Assembly (NCBI GenBank): GCA_012845835.1 | Contig: JABAKD010000025.1 | Location: 8,824,338 to 8,888,337 of the forward strand | Source: Undaria pinnatifida | Lineage: Eukaryota > Sar > Phaeophyceae > Laminariales > Alariaceae | DNA: 64,000 nucleotides | Reading direction: 5' to 3' | In this document: positions 10,325 through 22,301 of the stretch, one piece after another | How the letters are laid out: every line of letters begins with the position of its first letter | How positions within the stretch are numbered: position 1 is the stretch's first letter | Made by a program: the position numbers and the translations under genes | Notes under the pieces: model-generated | Databases searched by the model: none | What the model was told of the DNA's origin: nothing | The model's input: only the letters and a program-made list of their open reading frames with translations

Positions 10325-12060
10325 GCCTCATAGAGAGAAGAGTTCTGTGGTCACATACTACGAGACGGAGATGCACACTGCAAGTACAGCAAGGTGGCTT
10401 GATTGGGCCATGAACACTGCTGTTGCACGCCCTTGCTGGAACATCTTATAAGACCGCACTTTGTTGATGGTCAGGTCGCTATTTATTCGATACGCCTCCA
10501 AGGGTCCCAATGGAGAGACGCACTCTGTGGCCACAAAATACGAGACAGAGACGCACATTGCAAACAAAATACAGCAAGTTTGGCCATGAACACTGTTGCA
10601 CGCCCTTGCTGGAGCATCTTACAAGACCGCACTTTGTTGATGTTTAGGTCGCTATTCGATACGCCTCCAGATGTCCAACCAGAGACGAGCTCTGTGGTCA
10701 CAAACTACGAGACAGAGACACACTGCAAATACAGCACGGTGACTTAGCCATGAACACTGACTGTGTTGCACGCTCTTGCTGGAACATCTTACAAGACCGT
10801 ACTTTATTGATGTTTAGTTCGCTATTCGATTCACTTTCTTCTCTTTTCTTTCCTCTCCTTTATCTTATTTTCTCTTCTTTGTTTCTTTTCTCCAATTGAT
10901 TTGCGTCTGTCGTGCGTATGCGTAGTGATAGATACTACGTGTAATATATACGTGGTAGTCTTTCTCGGGTGGCAAGCGGTATAGTCGGTTTCTCCGGTAT
11001 GGACCTGGCACATCCTAGACTGACTCCCGATCTTACATGTTTTTGGTGGAGGCATGAATTGCGTCAGCTGTGATATATGCGTGTACCACCTTGGGTTATT
11101 TGTGTTTTTCCCTGGGGTATTCCTCAGCTCCAGAGTGACTGGAGCCTGTCCTGTGACCACGGACTTGATTATGCGAGTTAATGTGAGAACAACAACAACA
11201 ACGCCTCCAGGGGTCTTAATAGAGAGACGAGCTCTGTGGTAAAAAACTACGAGACAGAAACAAATTGCACATACAGCACGGTGATTTGGCCATGAACACT
11301 GCTGTTGCATGCTCTTGTCAAAAGGTATTATAACGCTACACTTTGTTGATGTTCAAGTCGCTTTTCGATATGCCTCCATGGGTCCCGATGGAGAGACGAG
11401 CTCTGTGGTCATAAACTACGAGACACAGAAACACATTGCAAAAAAAATACAGCAAGTTTGGCTATGAACACTGTTGCACGCCCTTGGTGGAACATCTTAC
11501 AAGACCACACTTTTTTTTATGTTTCGGTCGCTATTCGATATGCCTCCAAGGGTCCCGATAGAGAGGCGAGCTCTGTGGCCACAAACTACGAGGCACAGGC
11601 ACGCATTGCAAACGAAATACAGCAAGTTTGGCCATGAACACTACTTGTTGCACGCTCTTGCTGGAACATCTTACATGACCGCACTTTGTTGATGTTTAGG
11701 TCGCTATTCGATACGCCTCCAGGGGTCCCGATAGAGACGAGCTCTGTGGATACAAAACTACGAGACAGACACAAATTGCAAATACAGCAGGACGATTCGG
11801 CCATGAACACTCTGTTGCACGCTCTTGCTGGAACATCTTATGAGACCGCACTTTGTTCACGATTAGATCGCTGTTCGATATGCCTCCAGGAGTCCCAATA
11901 GAGAGACGAGCTCTGTGGCCACAAACTACGAGACAGAGATATACATTGCAATACAGGAAGGCGATTTGGCTATGAACACTGCTGTTGCACGCTCTTGCTG
12001 GAACATCTTGTAAGACCGAACTTTGCTGACGTTTAGGTAGCTATTTGATAAACCTACTTG
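10325..12060 (+). repeat. 170-bp satellite, about eight units, interrupted at 10830-11200
   Basis: The unit carries GAGACGAGCTCTGTGGTCAC, AAACTACGAGACAGAGACAC, TTTGGCCATGAACACTGCTG, GCTCTTGCTGGAACATCTTA and TTTGTTGATGTTTAGGTCGC. Unit starts lie near 10331, 10511, 10681, 11221, 11391, 11561, 11731 and 11901, so the period is 170 bp. An A-tailed element on the minus strand interrupts the array. Confidence 0.92.
10830..11205 (-). mobile_element. A-tailed retroposon-like element, copy inside the satellite
   Basis: The minus strand begins GTTGTTGTTGTTCTCACATT and carries AATCAAGTCCGTGGTCACAG and CTGACGCAATTCATGCCTCC. It continues with GAAAGACTACCACGTATATA and ends in a long AAAGAAACAAAGAAGAG tail. 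The same element is at 13865-14350 and 22755-23115. Confidence 0.82.
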
Positions 12061-13099
12061 TACAGGAGTCCCCTTTTGGCACCCTTCAATAGCGACACAG
12101 CGACCAAACCGACGGGTGCGCTCTTATCGAACGACCATAAACCGCAAGAGCGCGATAGCACTACAGTACACGTGTCGCCACGCTGCCTGCGCGCTCGTGG
12201 CACAACTCCAAGCGTTGCACTTCGGGAACAACAATTTCTACACCATGCTACATACCTCGGGTACCTCGACCATGAGACCCTTGCCCCTCCCGCCGTAATA
12301 CCGGCGTAAACGATACTTCTTGCCGTTTTTATTTTATTTTATTTGTAATCATCACCCTTACACCAAAAATGTTGGTTGGCGGCACTTTTGACTTTTGACG
12401 GACAACCGTCAAGGACCGCTCGATACTAAAACCAGTATATTATGTCTAACGAGGTCTTGACGGGACAAACCTAGACCGTCAACCGACATGATCGCTCTCT
12501 ATTCTCCAGCTCAAATCGTAAGAGGTTTTGCCCTCAGCGACCTTCTGGAGAAGCGGTGGTCACGGTGTCTACCTTTCCCCCCGGTACTTCCCTTGCATTC
12601 TTACCAAGCATAGGGTTCAGCATTCCCACTTTTCAGCGTTTTATGCTCGTCGTTTTTCAGCGGACTTTTGCTAACTCAAGCTCTCGCGCTTTCCGCTCGT
12701 CGTTTTTTCGCAAGATAAAGTCCCTACTGGCACGATTATGCACTCGGGGGACGATATTCACCTATTCATACTACTCCATCGGAGACGCCAACACTCTGGA
12801 CTTCAGTATAACGTCTCCCAAATTTCTCACAATAAACTTATTATTATAACAATACTCATCATGTTATTGTCAAACATCAGGCTGCCGACGCGCATCACGT
12901 TAGAGGTAGTTTCTTTTCTTGTGCTGAAACGTTTACAGAATGACGGGGCAAAATCGTCGGAATTCCGTTCTGATTTTATTGTTTGCAGCAATTTTCGTTG
13001 AATACCCACAGCAGTACCCGTATACGACGGTGTATAACACACCCCATCGGACGAGTTTCGTATGCCGATTTCACGACGACCGGTAGGACCGGTAGAGTC

Positions 13100-13230
13100 T
13101 AAACGCCGAGCGACACGTCTGTGGAAAGATCTGGACGGCATCCTCCTAATGGCGTCACCGTTGTTATTCGTGCCGCGCTGGTTTCGGAGGAAACCGACTC
13201 AGCATTTCATCCCAGGGGGGGTGTTTGTGG
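13100..13230 (-). repeat. Inverted copy of the 3440-3600 repeat
   Basis: The plus strand reads GTGGAAAGATCTGGACGGCA, GTCACCGTTGTTATTCGTGC and GGTTTCGGAGGAAACCGACT. GGTTTCGGAGGAAACC is itself nearly palindromic. Confidence 0.7.
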
Positions 13231-13439
13231 GGGGTTTTATACACTAACACTAACACTAACACTGTCATATACGATAGGCCATGGGATTGTTCATAAGGTA
13301 TCATAAGCACTACATAATTGCCTCCAAAATATTTTTTTAAGAAAGGTTAAGAAAGGTGGAGAGCTCCTCAAGCGAGGAAGCCTCAGGAAAAAGAAGGAAA
13401 AAATGGTGCATCTCTATCGCTGAGCATGCGTCTGCCCTT

Positions 13440-13620
13440 ACATACTAAATACTCGTACCACTTTTGGTTGTTTGTTCTTTCCCTGGGGGTATAGTGACTG
13501 GAGCCTGTTCTGTGACCACGGACTTGATTCTGCAAGTTAATGCGAGAACAACAACAATAACACCAACAACACAAACAACAACCAAAGCAACAACCAAAGC
13601 AACAACAACAACAACAAACC
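13440..13620 (-). mobile_element. 5' fragment of the A-tailed element, inverted relative to the next copy
   Basis: The plus strand has CTGGAGCCTGTTCTGTGACC, then GTTAATGCGAGAACAACAAC and an (ACA)n run. The matching (TTG)n run of the next copy lies 190 bp away, so the two could pair as a hairpin. Confidence 0.75.
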
Positions 13621-13794
13621 AAACAACCACAATAACAAAAACGCAGCTTGCAAACATGAGCATTGACCCGAAATTCGTCGAACTCAAGGCTGACGTCCTT
13701 GAAATATTTGTACAAAAACTACTACCCTGTTTTTTGTTAGGTGTAGGCGTGCACGTGTGTTAGATGTGTTACAGCAGCACTGGGTGTGTTGTGT

Positions 13795-13823
13795 GTTGTG
13801 TGTTGTTGTAGTTGTTGTTGTTT

Positions 13824-13858
<35 letters not shown>

Positions 13859-14350
13859 GCTGTTGTTGTTGTTGTTGTTGTTCTCACATTAACCCGCGTA
13901 ATCAAGTCCGTGGGCACAGGACAGGCTCCAGTCACTCTGGAGCTGAGGAATGCCCCAGGGAAAACACACAAACAAACCAGAGGTGGTACACGCGTATATC
14001 ACAGCTGACGCAATTCATTCCTCAACCAGAAACATATAAAAGTGAAATCGGGAGTCAGCCTACGATGTGCCAGGTCCATACTGGAGCATACGTCTCACTA
14101 CTCACGCCTGGAAAAACCGACTATACCGCTTGCCACCCAAGAAAGACTACCACGTGTATATTCCACGTAGTAACTATCACTACGCATACGCACGACAGAC
14201 GCAAGTCAATTGGAAAAAAAGAAACAAAGAAAAGAAAATAAGATAAAGGAAAGGAAAGAAAAGACAAGAAAGCGAAAAATCGGAAAATGAAAGGACAGAA
14301 AAGAAGAGACAAGAAAAGCAAGAAAAGAGAAGACAACAGGAAGCAAGGGA
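13795..14350 (+). mobile_element. A-tailed retroposon-like element, most complete copy
   Basis: A (GTT)n run at 13795-13880 leads into CTCACATTAACCCGCGTAAT, the shared ~330-bp body, and a purine-rich tail of AAAG/GAAAAG units to about 14360. No clear A and B boxes or protein domain are visible, so its class is open. Confidence 0.82.
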
Positions 14351-15782
14351 AGGAAGAGAGAAAATTTTTTGTCATACTATTAATAGCAGACCCTAGGAAC
14401 TGACCAAAGACGGCATCGGGCTCAAAGAGGGTATTAAGTGCATTATCAATGGCACTGGGGAGAGAACGCAACATGGCAAACAAGTCAGGGCGGTCTTAAG
14501 CTATCTTGTGACGGCCTTGGAAGGCCCACAAATTTCAAGACAATCATCGCCAGACCCACACTTCAGTCTCTTGGGCATGACGTCCCCCCTTCCCCCCTCC
14601 CCCCGGCCGCTTAGAGACGTAGATATAGGCGTAGGTGTCGGGTGTTTAGGCGTCAGTACTGCTGCGTTTCGCACTCGACAATCAGGGGCCCAGGAAAATC
14701 AGTACTTGTAGACGACAACAAAAAAAACTGACACGTGCGCTTTCACCAACCGTTTATGTAGGGTGAGCGGTCTGCAGAACAAGTATGTGCAGCAGCAGTA
14801 CGAAAGTACTTCTCTTACCAAGTAGCATACCATTATACGAGCGGCAGTACAACCGCTTGCCTTGCCGCGTAGTCCACCTGGTGCTTAACAGTCCCAGGTG
14901 CTAAACAGCAGTGTTGTTCCCACATCAACGAATATTCAACTCATGGCCAGACCTGTTTTTCTGTTCAGGCCCTCTTGGAGATCTGGGTAAAAAAAACTCA
15001 AAACCTCTTCGTGCGCTTTCGTTTGGGTACACCATTTTTCGTCCATCTGCAGAACGCAGATTCGATTTGACCTCACCCCTCCCACGAATTCGGAAAAAAA
15101 AAAATAACATATACCTGCCGACCTTCTTCGGCTATAATAAGGTTCGGCCAAGAGGTTGAGACAGCCACCCAGGAATTGACAGCTCACTTTGCTCTGTCTT
15201 TGACCTGGGTCGTACCGTACTATATACCAGACGATAACACGCAGCAAGACGATAGCACATACCCACTATTTTTATAATATCCCTGTGGGTCAATTTCTAA
15301 AGCTGATTTTTTCGACACCAGGGATAGCGCGCCGCACGATGTGTCTGTGGAAAGACCTCAATGATACTGGCACAAGGAGTACGTCAGCGAGGGCAGCAAG
15401 ACCCTGTACCTGGTACATTGATTATGTGAGAACAAAAACAACGACTTGATAGAATTCTGGATATTTCCAAAAGCTGCCGATATTTTCGATTATGTCCCCC
15501 CCCCCATTTTGATCAAAATCTGGAATTCCTCCCAAAAATGGTACTGTCTTGCGCGTTACCTGGTACCAGTACGAATTACAAAAGTAGATTCCTTTACGAT
15601 AGTGCCGGTTGAATACTGCCCTACTTCTTGCAGTGGGTACCCCGCTTTAAGAGCGCCCCATGAGAAGCCAACACAAGCGCTCTTAACTTGCTCTTATCTA
15701 TAGTGGGAAATATTATTAAAGTAAAACACACAATTTATAGGTTTTAGGATAGGCGGGACATGCCGATTGATCGCTCTTGACT

Positions 15783-15868
15783 CCATGTAGAGCCCCAAAA
15801 TCCCTCCATATACTAACCTCAACTAAATTTGTCCCCAGAAATGGGTTTCCAGTTTCAAAAGCGCTAAG
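15783..15868 (+). mobile_element. TTAA-type MITE-like element, copy 5 (degraded)
   Basis: The middle ACTAACCTCAACTAAATTTG and GGGTTTCCAGTTTC identify it; both terminal TTAA are mutated. Confidence 0.6.
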
Positions 15869-15958
15869 CTCCGAACGCCGCCGTAACACTTATGGGCGCT
15901 CCTAAATCGGGGTATCCATTAGTATGTCAGACTTAAAACCCCTTCGTCAATTTATTAC

Positions 15959-16406
15959 GTGAGGCAGGAGCTACAGGGTGTGCCCTACACAAACGACCAA
16001 TTTCGAAATTACGAAACTTGGAATAAATCCGCAACCTCGCTTTCCCATGCGTCACCGCAACTATCGTCAACCACCCCCTCCTCAGCTTCCACAGCAGCAG
16101 CAGCAGCGGCGGCGGCAGCCGCTATCAACTCATCGTTTCCCAATGCAGCTTCTACCGCCCCTGCCTCCGCATTATTCCCAGCAGCAGCAGCAGCAGCTGA
16201 ATCGTCAGCACCCTCTCGTCGTGTTCCGTACTAAAGGCCTTCCCATCCTCTCTCGTCACTTCCCCGCCTCTGCGTCTCTCCACGTCACCCACGTGCTGAG
16301 CCCCCCCGGCCTCCTGGTCATCTTCCCCATCCTCTATCCTACCAACCATTCAGTACCCCTCCACACACCCCAATTTTCCTTCGTTCAGTCTTCCACTTCG
16401 AAATGA
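15959..16406 (+). other. Low-complexity open region (Gln/Pro or Ala-rich), possible exon of unknown gene
   Basis: Two overlapping plus-strand frames stay open over CAG/GCA-rich DNA. One gives a Gln/Pro/Arg-rich 142-residue peptide (RNYRQPPPPQLPQQQQQRRR) and the other an Ala/Ser-rich 91-residue peptide. The composition resembles the inserts of the TRF4-like exons, but no conserved block, partner exon or clear splice pair is visible. Its stand-alone status cannot be decided. Confidence 0.2.
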
Positions 16407-16789
16407 TGAAACTTGGAATATTCAGTACCAAAAATAAAGTTACCAAGTACATTTCCATGTTTCGTGCAAAAGTCGAGCCTAAAATTATTGCAATTCCTAA
16501 TTTCATGTCTACAAGTCAAAAAGTGAACAAATTCAAAAGTATTGGCATTTTTGTTGTGGGGAATTGTCAGAAAAAATAAACAAAAATGAAACACAAGCTG
16601 CAGTATTTGTAGCATTATTGATGTAAAGAGTAGAAGACCGCGGTGGAACGGCGTATCATATGTACGCGTATGGAATGTGTATACAATACGCACCGTGAGG
16701 CATTTATCATCCTACTGCACCACCATGCACGCGTATTATTAAAAAAATACACCAAAGTCTTGACACCGATACGCCATATTTTCTTATCC

Positions 16790-17150
16790 CCCCATCCATA
16801 ATCTTCGCGCCTTTTCTTCTTTCTCTTTCTCCCTACCTAGAGGTAAGTCAGATCCAGGGTCACCAAGCAGGCTCTTCTCGCCCCTTCCCCCTACCAGTAC
16901 GGTACGTGCATATTTTCAATCGTGACAAGACTTCAGCCCTTCCCTCGTCGACTCGCATTGAATTGCGCCTACCCACGCTGCTAGGCGCTCTCTCCAGGGT
17001 TGATTCCTCTAATTTTTATTTTTTAGCAAATAAACTCAAAAGTCCGACCAACGTTGGATTCGAACCCCAGAACCCACTCTATTAATGATAGTACTTTAGT
17101 ATAGTATTCGAGGGACCACCCGGGCGAGCGGCTCTGGAGCGGAAGAACAC
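16790..17150 (-). mobile_element. tRNA-derived SINE, family 2, copy a
   Basis: The minus strand contains a perfect B box GGTTCGAATCC near 17054-17064 and a head CCCGGGTGGTCCCTCGAATA. A body shared with 22305-22637 includes CAACGTTGG and the region around CTCGTCGACTCGCATTGAAT on the plus strand, and it ends in a pyrimidine-rich plus-strand tract. It is a different family from the six copies above. Confidence 0.75.
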
Positions 17151-17394
17151 CGCAGGGAAAAAATAAAACAAAAAAAAGTATAACGTACAAGTATGACATA
17201 ACCTGAACAATATGATGTGAAACGAAGACAACATTGGAGCCAAGCAGAGATGGGACGCAGCAGTACCGTATCATACCAGCATGATACCACACGTATCATA
17301 TTCATACGTAAAGCAGGCTTCAGTAAGATAAATCTTGAAAACAAAGAGGGGGTGGGGGGGGGTTGGGCATGGGTTGGTTGGGAGGGTTTCAGGT

Positions 17395-17875
17395 TTGATT
17401 TGGTCCTATTTGATTTGGTTTGGTTTGATTTTGTTCGATGGTTCGATTCGGTTTGTTTTTGGTTTGGTTTGGTTTGGTTTGGTTTGGTTTGGTTTGGTTT
17501 GGTTTGGTTTGGTTTGGTTTGGTTTGGTTTGGTTTGGTTTGGTTTGGTTTGGCTTGGTTTGGCTGGGATGGGTTGGGTTGGGTTGGGTTGGGTTGGGTTG
17601 GGTTGGGTTGGGTTGGGTTGGGTTGGGTTGGGTTGGGTTGGGTTGGGTTGGGTTGGGTTGGGTTGGGTTGGGTTGGGTTGGGTTGGGTGGGGTTGGGTTG
17701 GATGGGGTTGGATTGGGTTGGGTTGGGTTGTGTTGGGTTGTGTTGGGTTGTGTTGGGTTGTGTTGGGTTGTGTTGGGTTGTGTTGGGTTGTGTTGGGTTG
17801 TGTTGGGTTGTGTTGTGTTGGGTTGGGTGGGGGTGGGGGGGCTGGGTTGGGTTTGGGGGGACTGGGTTGGTGCTG
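17395..17875 (+). repeat. GGTTT to GGGTT to GTTGGGTTGT pentanucleotide-based satellite
   Basis: Pure GGTTT repeats (about 17457-17553) change to GGGTT (about 17572-17690), then to the 10-bp unit GTTGGGTTGT (about 17725-17818), and end in G-rich sequence. The apparent long proteins on both strands are simple-repeat translations. Confidence 0.95.
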
Positions 17876-17879
17876 GAAT

Positions 17880-19795
17880 CTACAGCCGAGGGTGGGGGGG
17901 GTGGGTTGGGTTTCGAGGGAAACTTTAGGTGCTGGACTACAGCCGAAAACAAACGATTACAGCATCGGCTCCACGAAGCAGCCCCCGGGCACCTGCGGCT
18001 GGGGTGTGTATTCGATCTCAACATTAGGAGCTTAACACCACGGGCGCAGCTGGATTATACCAAAATGGTACAGCAGCGGCACGCTCTTAGTAACAATAGA
18101 CGGTCGACACTATTAATCTGCTATTAACATCGACCTTCTCGTTCGTTCGGTCGCTATGCATGGGTCAAGAGCTACGAAGTGGGTCAAACAAAGCTATTAA
18201 TAGAGGAATGAAACGCATTTTCCAGTTTATCCTGATACAACCGCACTACTAGGCACCTCCTGTAATCGGGGATGAAGTACTTGGAACGAGTGCGGGATTA
18301 TTCTTCAGTAGTACCAACAGGCTTCCTGTGTACCCTGCACGTACTGCTTGCTGGACTACAGCTCCTCCTGTGTTGTCCTCTTAAGAAGTATTGGCGGCAA
18401 GCTTCAAAGTATGTTGCTCGCTAACTTGCTTCGGCTTGGCAATCTGGTGGGAGTACGTCTCTTGTAGTCAACGCTGGCGAGCGCGAACAACCTCGCTACT
18501 ACCTGCTGCAAAAAAAGTCCCATACTACGTCGAAGCATACCGGTGGCTTGGCCCCAAACATCGTGGGTGCTTCCCTAATTCATGAATTGCGTCTGTCTGC
18601 TGCGTGCGGCTGATGTGTGCTGTGATTCTTCGATACTGCTGAATCGCATTACACTTAACAGTAGCTGTCACCATCGCGTTCCAGACAATCCCCGAATTGC
18701 GTACTAAATCCCTATAAGTTCAGTAGGATTTTGGGGAAGATGGGTACGGGAGGGGCTAGTTAGTGTATAGTTACGTACATACGTACGTGAGCGGCGTGTT
18801 CTCAGGAAATAAAAACACAACAGGTGCCACAACCAAACCACAACAGCAGTAAGTAGGTGCTGGTATGGGCGGCTTCTCTGTGAAAATGTCGAATGGAGAT
18901 GCCTCGAGACAACGTACACATACAAAGCGGAATGGGAATGAAAGCAAGAAAAAGAGGAGGAGGTGCTGGAGTAGGAGGAGAGGGGAGGAGGGGCGGGAGG
19001 AGCAGAAGGAGGAAGAGGAGGAGGAGGGTGGAGGGAACCATAAACCATCTCGTACCTCGTCCCTCATCATCCTACATAAAAACGGCAGCAGTCGTGCTTT
19101 TCTTCTATGTGAGCGGTCAACACGAAAAAAAATAAACTCTATACTCAAAACCAGTTAATATTCGTACATCTTCTGCCCGAGGCGCTCTCCGTCCTCTCAG
19201 ACAAACACAACACGCAGATTTTTTAGCTTGACACGAGACCCCCAAAGGAGAGGGAAATACGAGACACATCGATACCGCATCTCACCTGCCGCTAGTAGCG
19301 TCGCAACAGCTAGGAACGATACGGCCTTCCGTCGAAGAACCATCTCTCTCCCTCCCCCTCCCTCCAGCAGCGGACCTATGTCCCCTCGAGCTCACAGGGC
19401 CGTCCACAAAACCTCTCGCACCAAGGCCCCGGTCAACTGATGAAGTTGATTCCAAGCCCCCCGGGCTATATAGGGAAGCAGAAAACCAAAAACACCCAAT
19501 CCAGCAGTCCACAGCCCTTGCGCCTTTCGCGAGCGCCTGCGATCTCCCTTGGGTATCCGAGCTACCTAGTAGAGACCACTGCTGAGATAGCCTAGTCTGC
19601 GCCCCGGGCTCTTCGTGTCTGCTTGTCTGTCTCTGGTAGGGATCGGGGGGAAAGCGTCAATACTTTTGTGAGTTCTTGTGAAGGTTAATTTTGGGAAGTG
19701 GAATGGCGTGATTGTTGTCGTTGGTGTTGTTCTTCCGTGCGAACAGAAAGGCGGCAACAGTAGCGGCGGCGGCAGCGGCGGCCGTGGCACCAATA

Positions 19796-19826
<31 letters not shown>

Positions 19827-20200
19827 TCCGTGTGTGCGTGCGTGCGTGCGCCCCCTCCCCACCTTCAGAAGGCCAGCATCTCGTGAGATTCGCGCTCTGT
19901 CGAAACACTGCAGCAGCTCAGAGAGCAGGTGTAGTGCGCAAAAAAATCGCACCGTCTAGGCGTATGACTGCTAATGAGAGGGGGTGTTTAGGAACTTCCC
20001 CTGTAAACAAATATGACCATGTGTAATCTATATGAAACCGTTTAAAATTGCTTCTTTGGGTCCAGGGGCCCGTACAACAGCAGTAGTGGCTCGCAATGTC
20101 ACTCACCCAACGGAGACGGTGCAATTGACCACCCGAGAGCACTCAGAGATCTTGATGGAAGCACCAGGTTGAGCTAGATCCTTCTGTTTCGCCGCAAAGC
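17880..20200. other. Interval without supported gene left of exon 1
   Basis: This holds unique-looking sequence, a purine-rich stretch at 18940-19040 and the GCGT microsatellite. No exon of the poly(A) polymerase was found. Confidence 0.55.
19796..19852 (+). repeat. GCGT/TGCG microsatellite
   Basis: GTGCGTGCGTGCGTGCGTGC continues with two interruptions up to GCGCCCCC. Confidence 0.95.
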
Positions 20201-20202
20201 TA

Positions 20203-20216
20203 GAATATTTATATCT
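20203..20216 (+). promoter_or_regulatory. Possible TATA-like element upstream of the first exon
   Basis: An A/T-rich stretch reading GAATATTTATATC lies about 140 bp upstream of the predicted ATG at 20355, in a locally mixed-composition region. Position and composition would suit a core promoter, but such stretches are common by chance and no initiator can be fixed from sequence alone. Confidence 0.25.
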
Positions 20217-20354
20217 CTGTTCAAGTTCTGACCAGGGTTAGTGCCTCCTGTCTCCTGCACTCTGGTGCCCTCTCGAGGTTGGTGCGCTCCCTGGTGTGCT
20301 CCCTGCCATAACTACTGCAGTACCAGGTACCCCACTGCTTCCCGAGAAGCACCG

Positions 20355-20489
20355 ATGCCTAAGAAGCAGAGCAACGGAAAGGGTTTTTCGAGAGATAGCC
20401 GCCACCAAGACAAGGGCGGTGGGGCTGCGGGCGGAACAGGGAGGGCAACCCCGAAGAAGCCGCACGTCAACAAGCAGTCGGCAAAGCAG
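20355..20489 (+). CDS. TRF4-like: Predicted exon 1 of the TRF4-like poly(A) polymerase: basic N-terminus
   Basis: This stretch would encode 45 residues, starting MPKKQSNGKG and ending HVNKQSAKQ, rich in Lys, Arg, Gly and Ser and possibly a nuclear-localising tail. The ATG at 20355 is the first ATG in its frame. The exon would end at AAGCAG before a GTGATG donor, in phase 0. That matches the phase 0 start of the next predicted exon at 27189, and the charged sequence continues naturally into that exon's RIRAEAAERS. No conserved domain lies here, so the call rests on phase, composition and position only. The first intron would be 6.7 kb; further small exons within it cannot be excluded. Confidence 0.45.
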
Positions 20490-20794
20490 GTGATGACTCG
20501 CTTGTACGTCTTCTCATGTGCACCAATGGTCATGCACGAGTGATATTTCATTTCCACTTCGGATGCCAGGTTTTCGTCTGCCCATGTGCAGCAGCAGCAG
20601 CGGCAGCAGCAGCGTTCCTGCCGTTGGCGAGTTAGACCTGAGACCCATGTATAGCGACCAAAAATATGACGATCAATCGTGACATTGCAATATTTTCAAG
20701 CGTGCAGCAAGCAGTACGAGCACCATCATGCTGCAGGCGTGTCGCACACCTCCTTCCATTACGGTTCGGACGCGTCCTCCTCCCTGGTAGACGT

Positions 20795-20965
20795 CTGCCA
20801 GGACACGGCACTTTGACCGCTTGACCGACGGCAATTTTCCAATAACTTACCTTGACTGATGCCAAACTACTAGATTTTAGTGCGGAACGATCGTTTTGAT
20901 AACGCTGACCGCTGGACGTTTTCCCATAGTGACCCGTCTCCTGACATCTTTGGTCTGCTTCCTGT
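20795..20965 (+). repeat. Single unit of the GACGGCAATTTTCCAATAAC repeat
   Basis: It contains TTGACCGACGGCAATTTTCC, ACTTACCTTGACTGATGCC and ATAACGCTGACCGCTGGACG, matching the array at 56045. Confidence 0.8.
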
Positions 20966-22300
20966 AGCGTCAGTTTTGTTCCACATGGTTACGGTCGCCT
21001 CTGAAGCACCAATGCGGCACTGCTGCTGATGCTGCTGTACGCTGTACTTCTAATAGCGCGTAGTCTATCTACACCAGTACCGGTACCCTACAGCGTACTC
21101 GTAGTGTTCTGTGGTTGTTTAGAAACCCCACAACTCGCAAGCTCCACTAACCCCAGCAGTAGTACCGGCATTCTGCCGCGTGCACGCTGCTGCTAGGCTG
21201 CTACGCACTATCTGTTGCTCTTGTAGCCTATCCGCTGTTGTCGACCTCAGTACCGACCGTCTTCAGCCTTGTCGTTTAACGGTAGCTTTTGTGTTTTTGT
21301 TTAAGTCTCATAAGCACCGCCGACCCCCGGCCTAGGCTTACAAAAAAAACTTACCGAGAAAAAAAAGAGTGTCATTCCGACGATTTTGGGTTAAGCAGCC
21401 CCACCGTTTAGGAGAGGCTTCAGCCTAGAAGTGCTTCCTGTATCGTAGCACCCATCCATGACAGATTTTATAAAAGTACAAGGGCTCCGCATGGGCGCCG
21501 GCATTCGCCGGCGCCCATGTTTCGGGTAGGGCAGGGCAGCACTTCGACAACTTAAGGTGTAGCTGTCCGATTTGGCATGCATTGAACTTTAAAGTAATGC
21601 CAAGAGTTTAATACGAACATGGGATTATGAAAGTCATGCTTTGACAAAAGAAAAAACTTAATATTATACAACAAAGAAGGCAAGGATAGGCGAAACACAC
21701 TATGTAAAATGCGCCGTCAAGTAAAAGTTGGCGTCTATCAAACAAAAATACCGAAAATAGTATTATTGAGAACCTGCGTCGCCTCTAGGCGAAACGAAAG
21801 AGGACTTGGCATTAATGAAGAGACTGCACTGCTGTCCCCGTGGCAATGGAGGTTCGAAGTCGACAGGATGCAAAGTCGGTTTGCATCAAACGTCGACATG
21901 AGGACATGTCAGCCGGCGAGGTTTTGGAAGAAGATTGCTTTGTTTGTTACGTGAAGGCTGTCGCATTGATTGGTCTGCGTGGTTGCGGGCGAGGAGAAAA
22001 ACGAAGAAGAGGAGGGCGATCTCTCGTTGCGTCGGCGTTGTCTAAGATAGGTGCGGGGGTGGCTTTGCTCGTACGGGAGGTTGGCGTAGCGCTTCTTCTC
22101 TGTTTTTTCCCGGGAAGGCGGGATATGTGTGTCTGCTATCTTTGCTTCGTGGGTGCTTTCACGTTGTCGAAATCGGACGCGTCCCCTCAATACATAATAT
22201 CCGGAGTGTCTCTACCATGACGAATGCTGATGGTGCCGTGCGTATTTCCCAGAGACTGACATATTATTTACTGGTAGAAATAATCATATACCTTTCTTTG
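20966..22300. other. Intron 1, repeat-poor part
   Basis: A palindrome GGGCGCCGGCATTCGCCGGC then GCCC lies at 21494-21517. Open frames at 21709-22220 are not recognised. Confidence 0.5.
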
Positions 22301-22301
22301 C

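Larger units (their letters stand above)
14360..16790. other. Interval of unassigned sequence (14.4-16.8 kb)
   Basis: Apart from the TTAA-type element at 15783 and the Gln/Pro-rich open region at 15959, nothing is identified. Several GTACCTGGTAC-type palindromes occur (15408, 15558). Confidence 0.55.

Noticed and set aside
17217-18127. Long open frames (200-270 residues) on both strands with Gly/Leu/Trp or Pro/Asn/Thr/Gln repeats
   Set aside because: They are translations of the GGTTT/GGGTT satellite, which by its nature has no stop codons in several frames.
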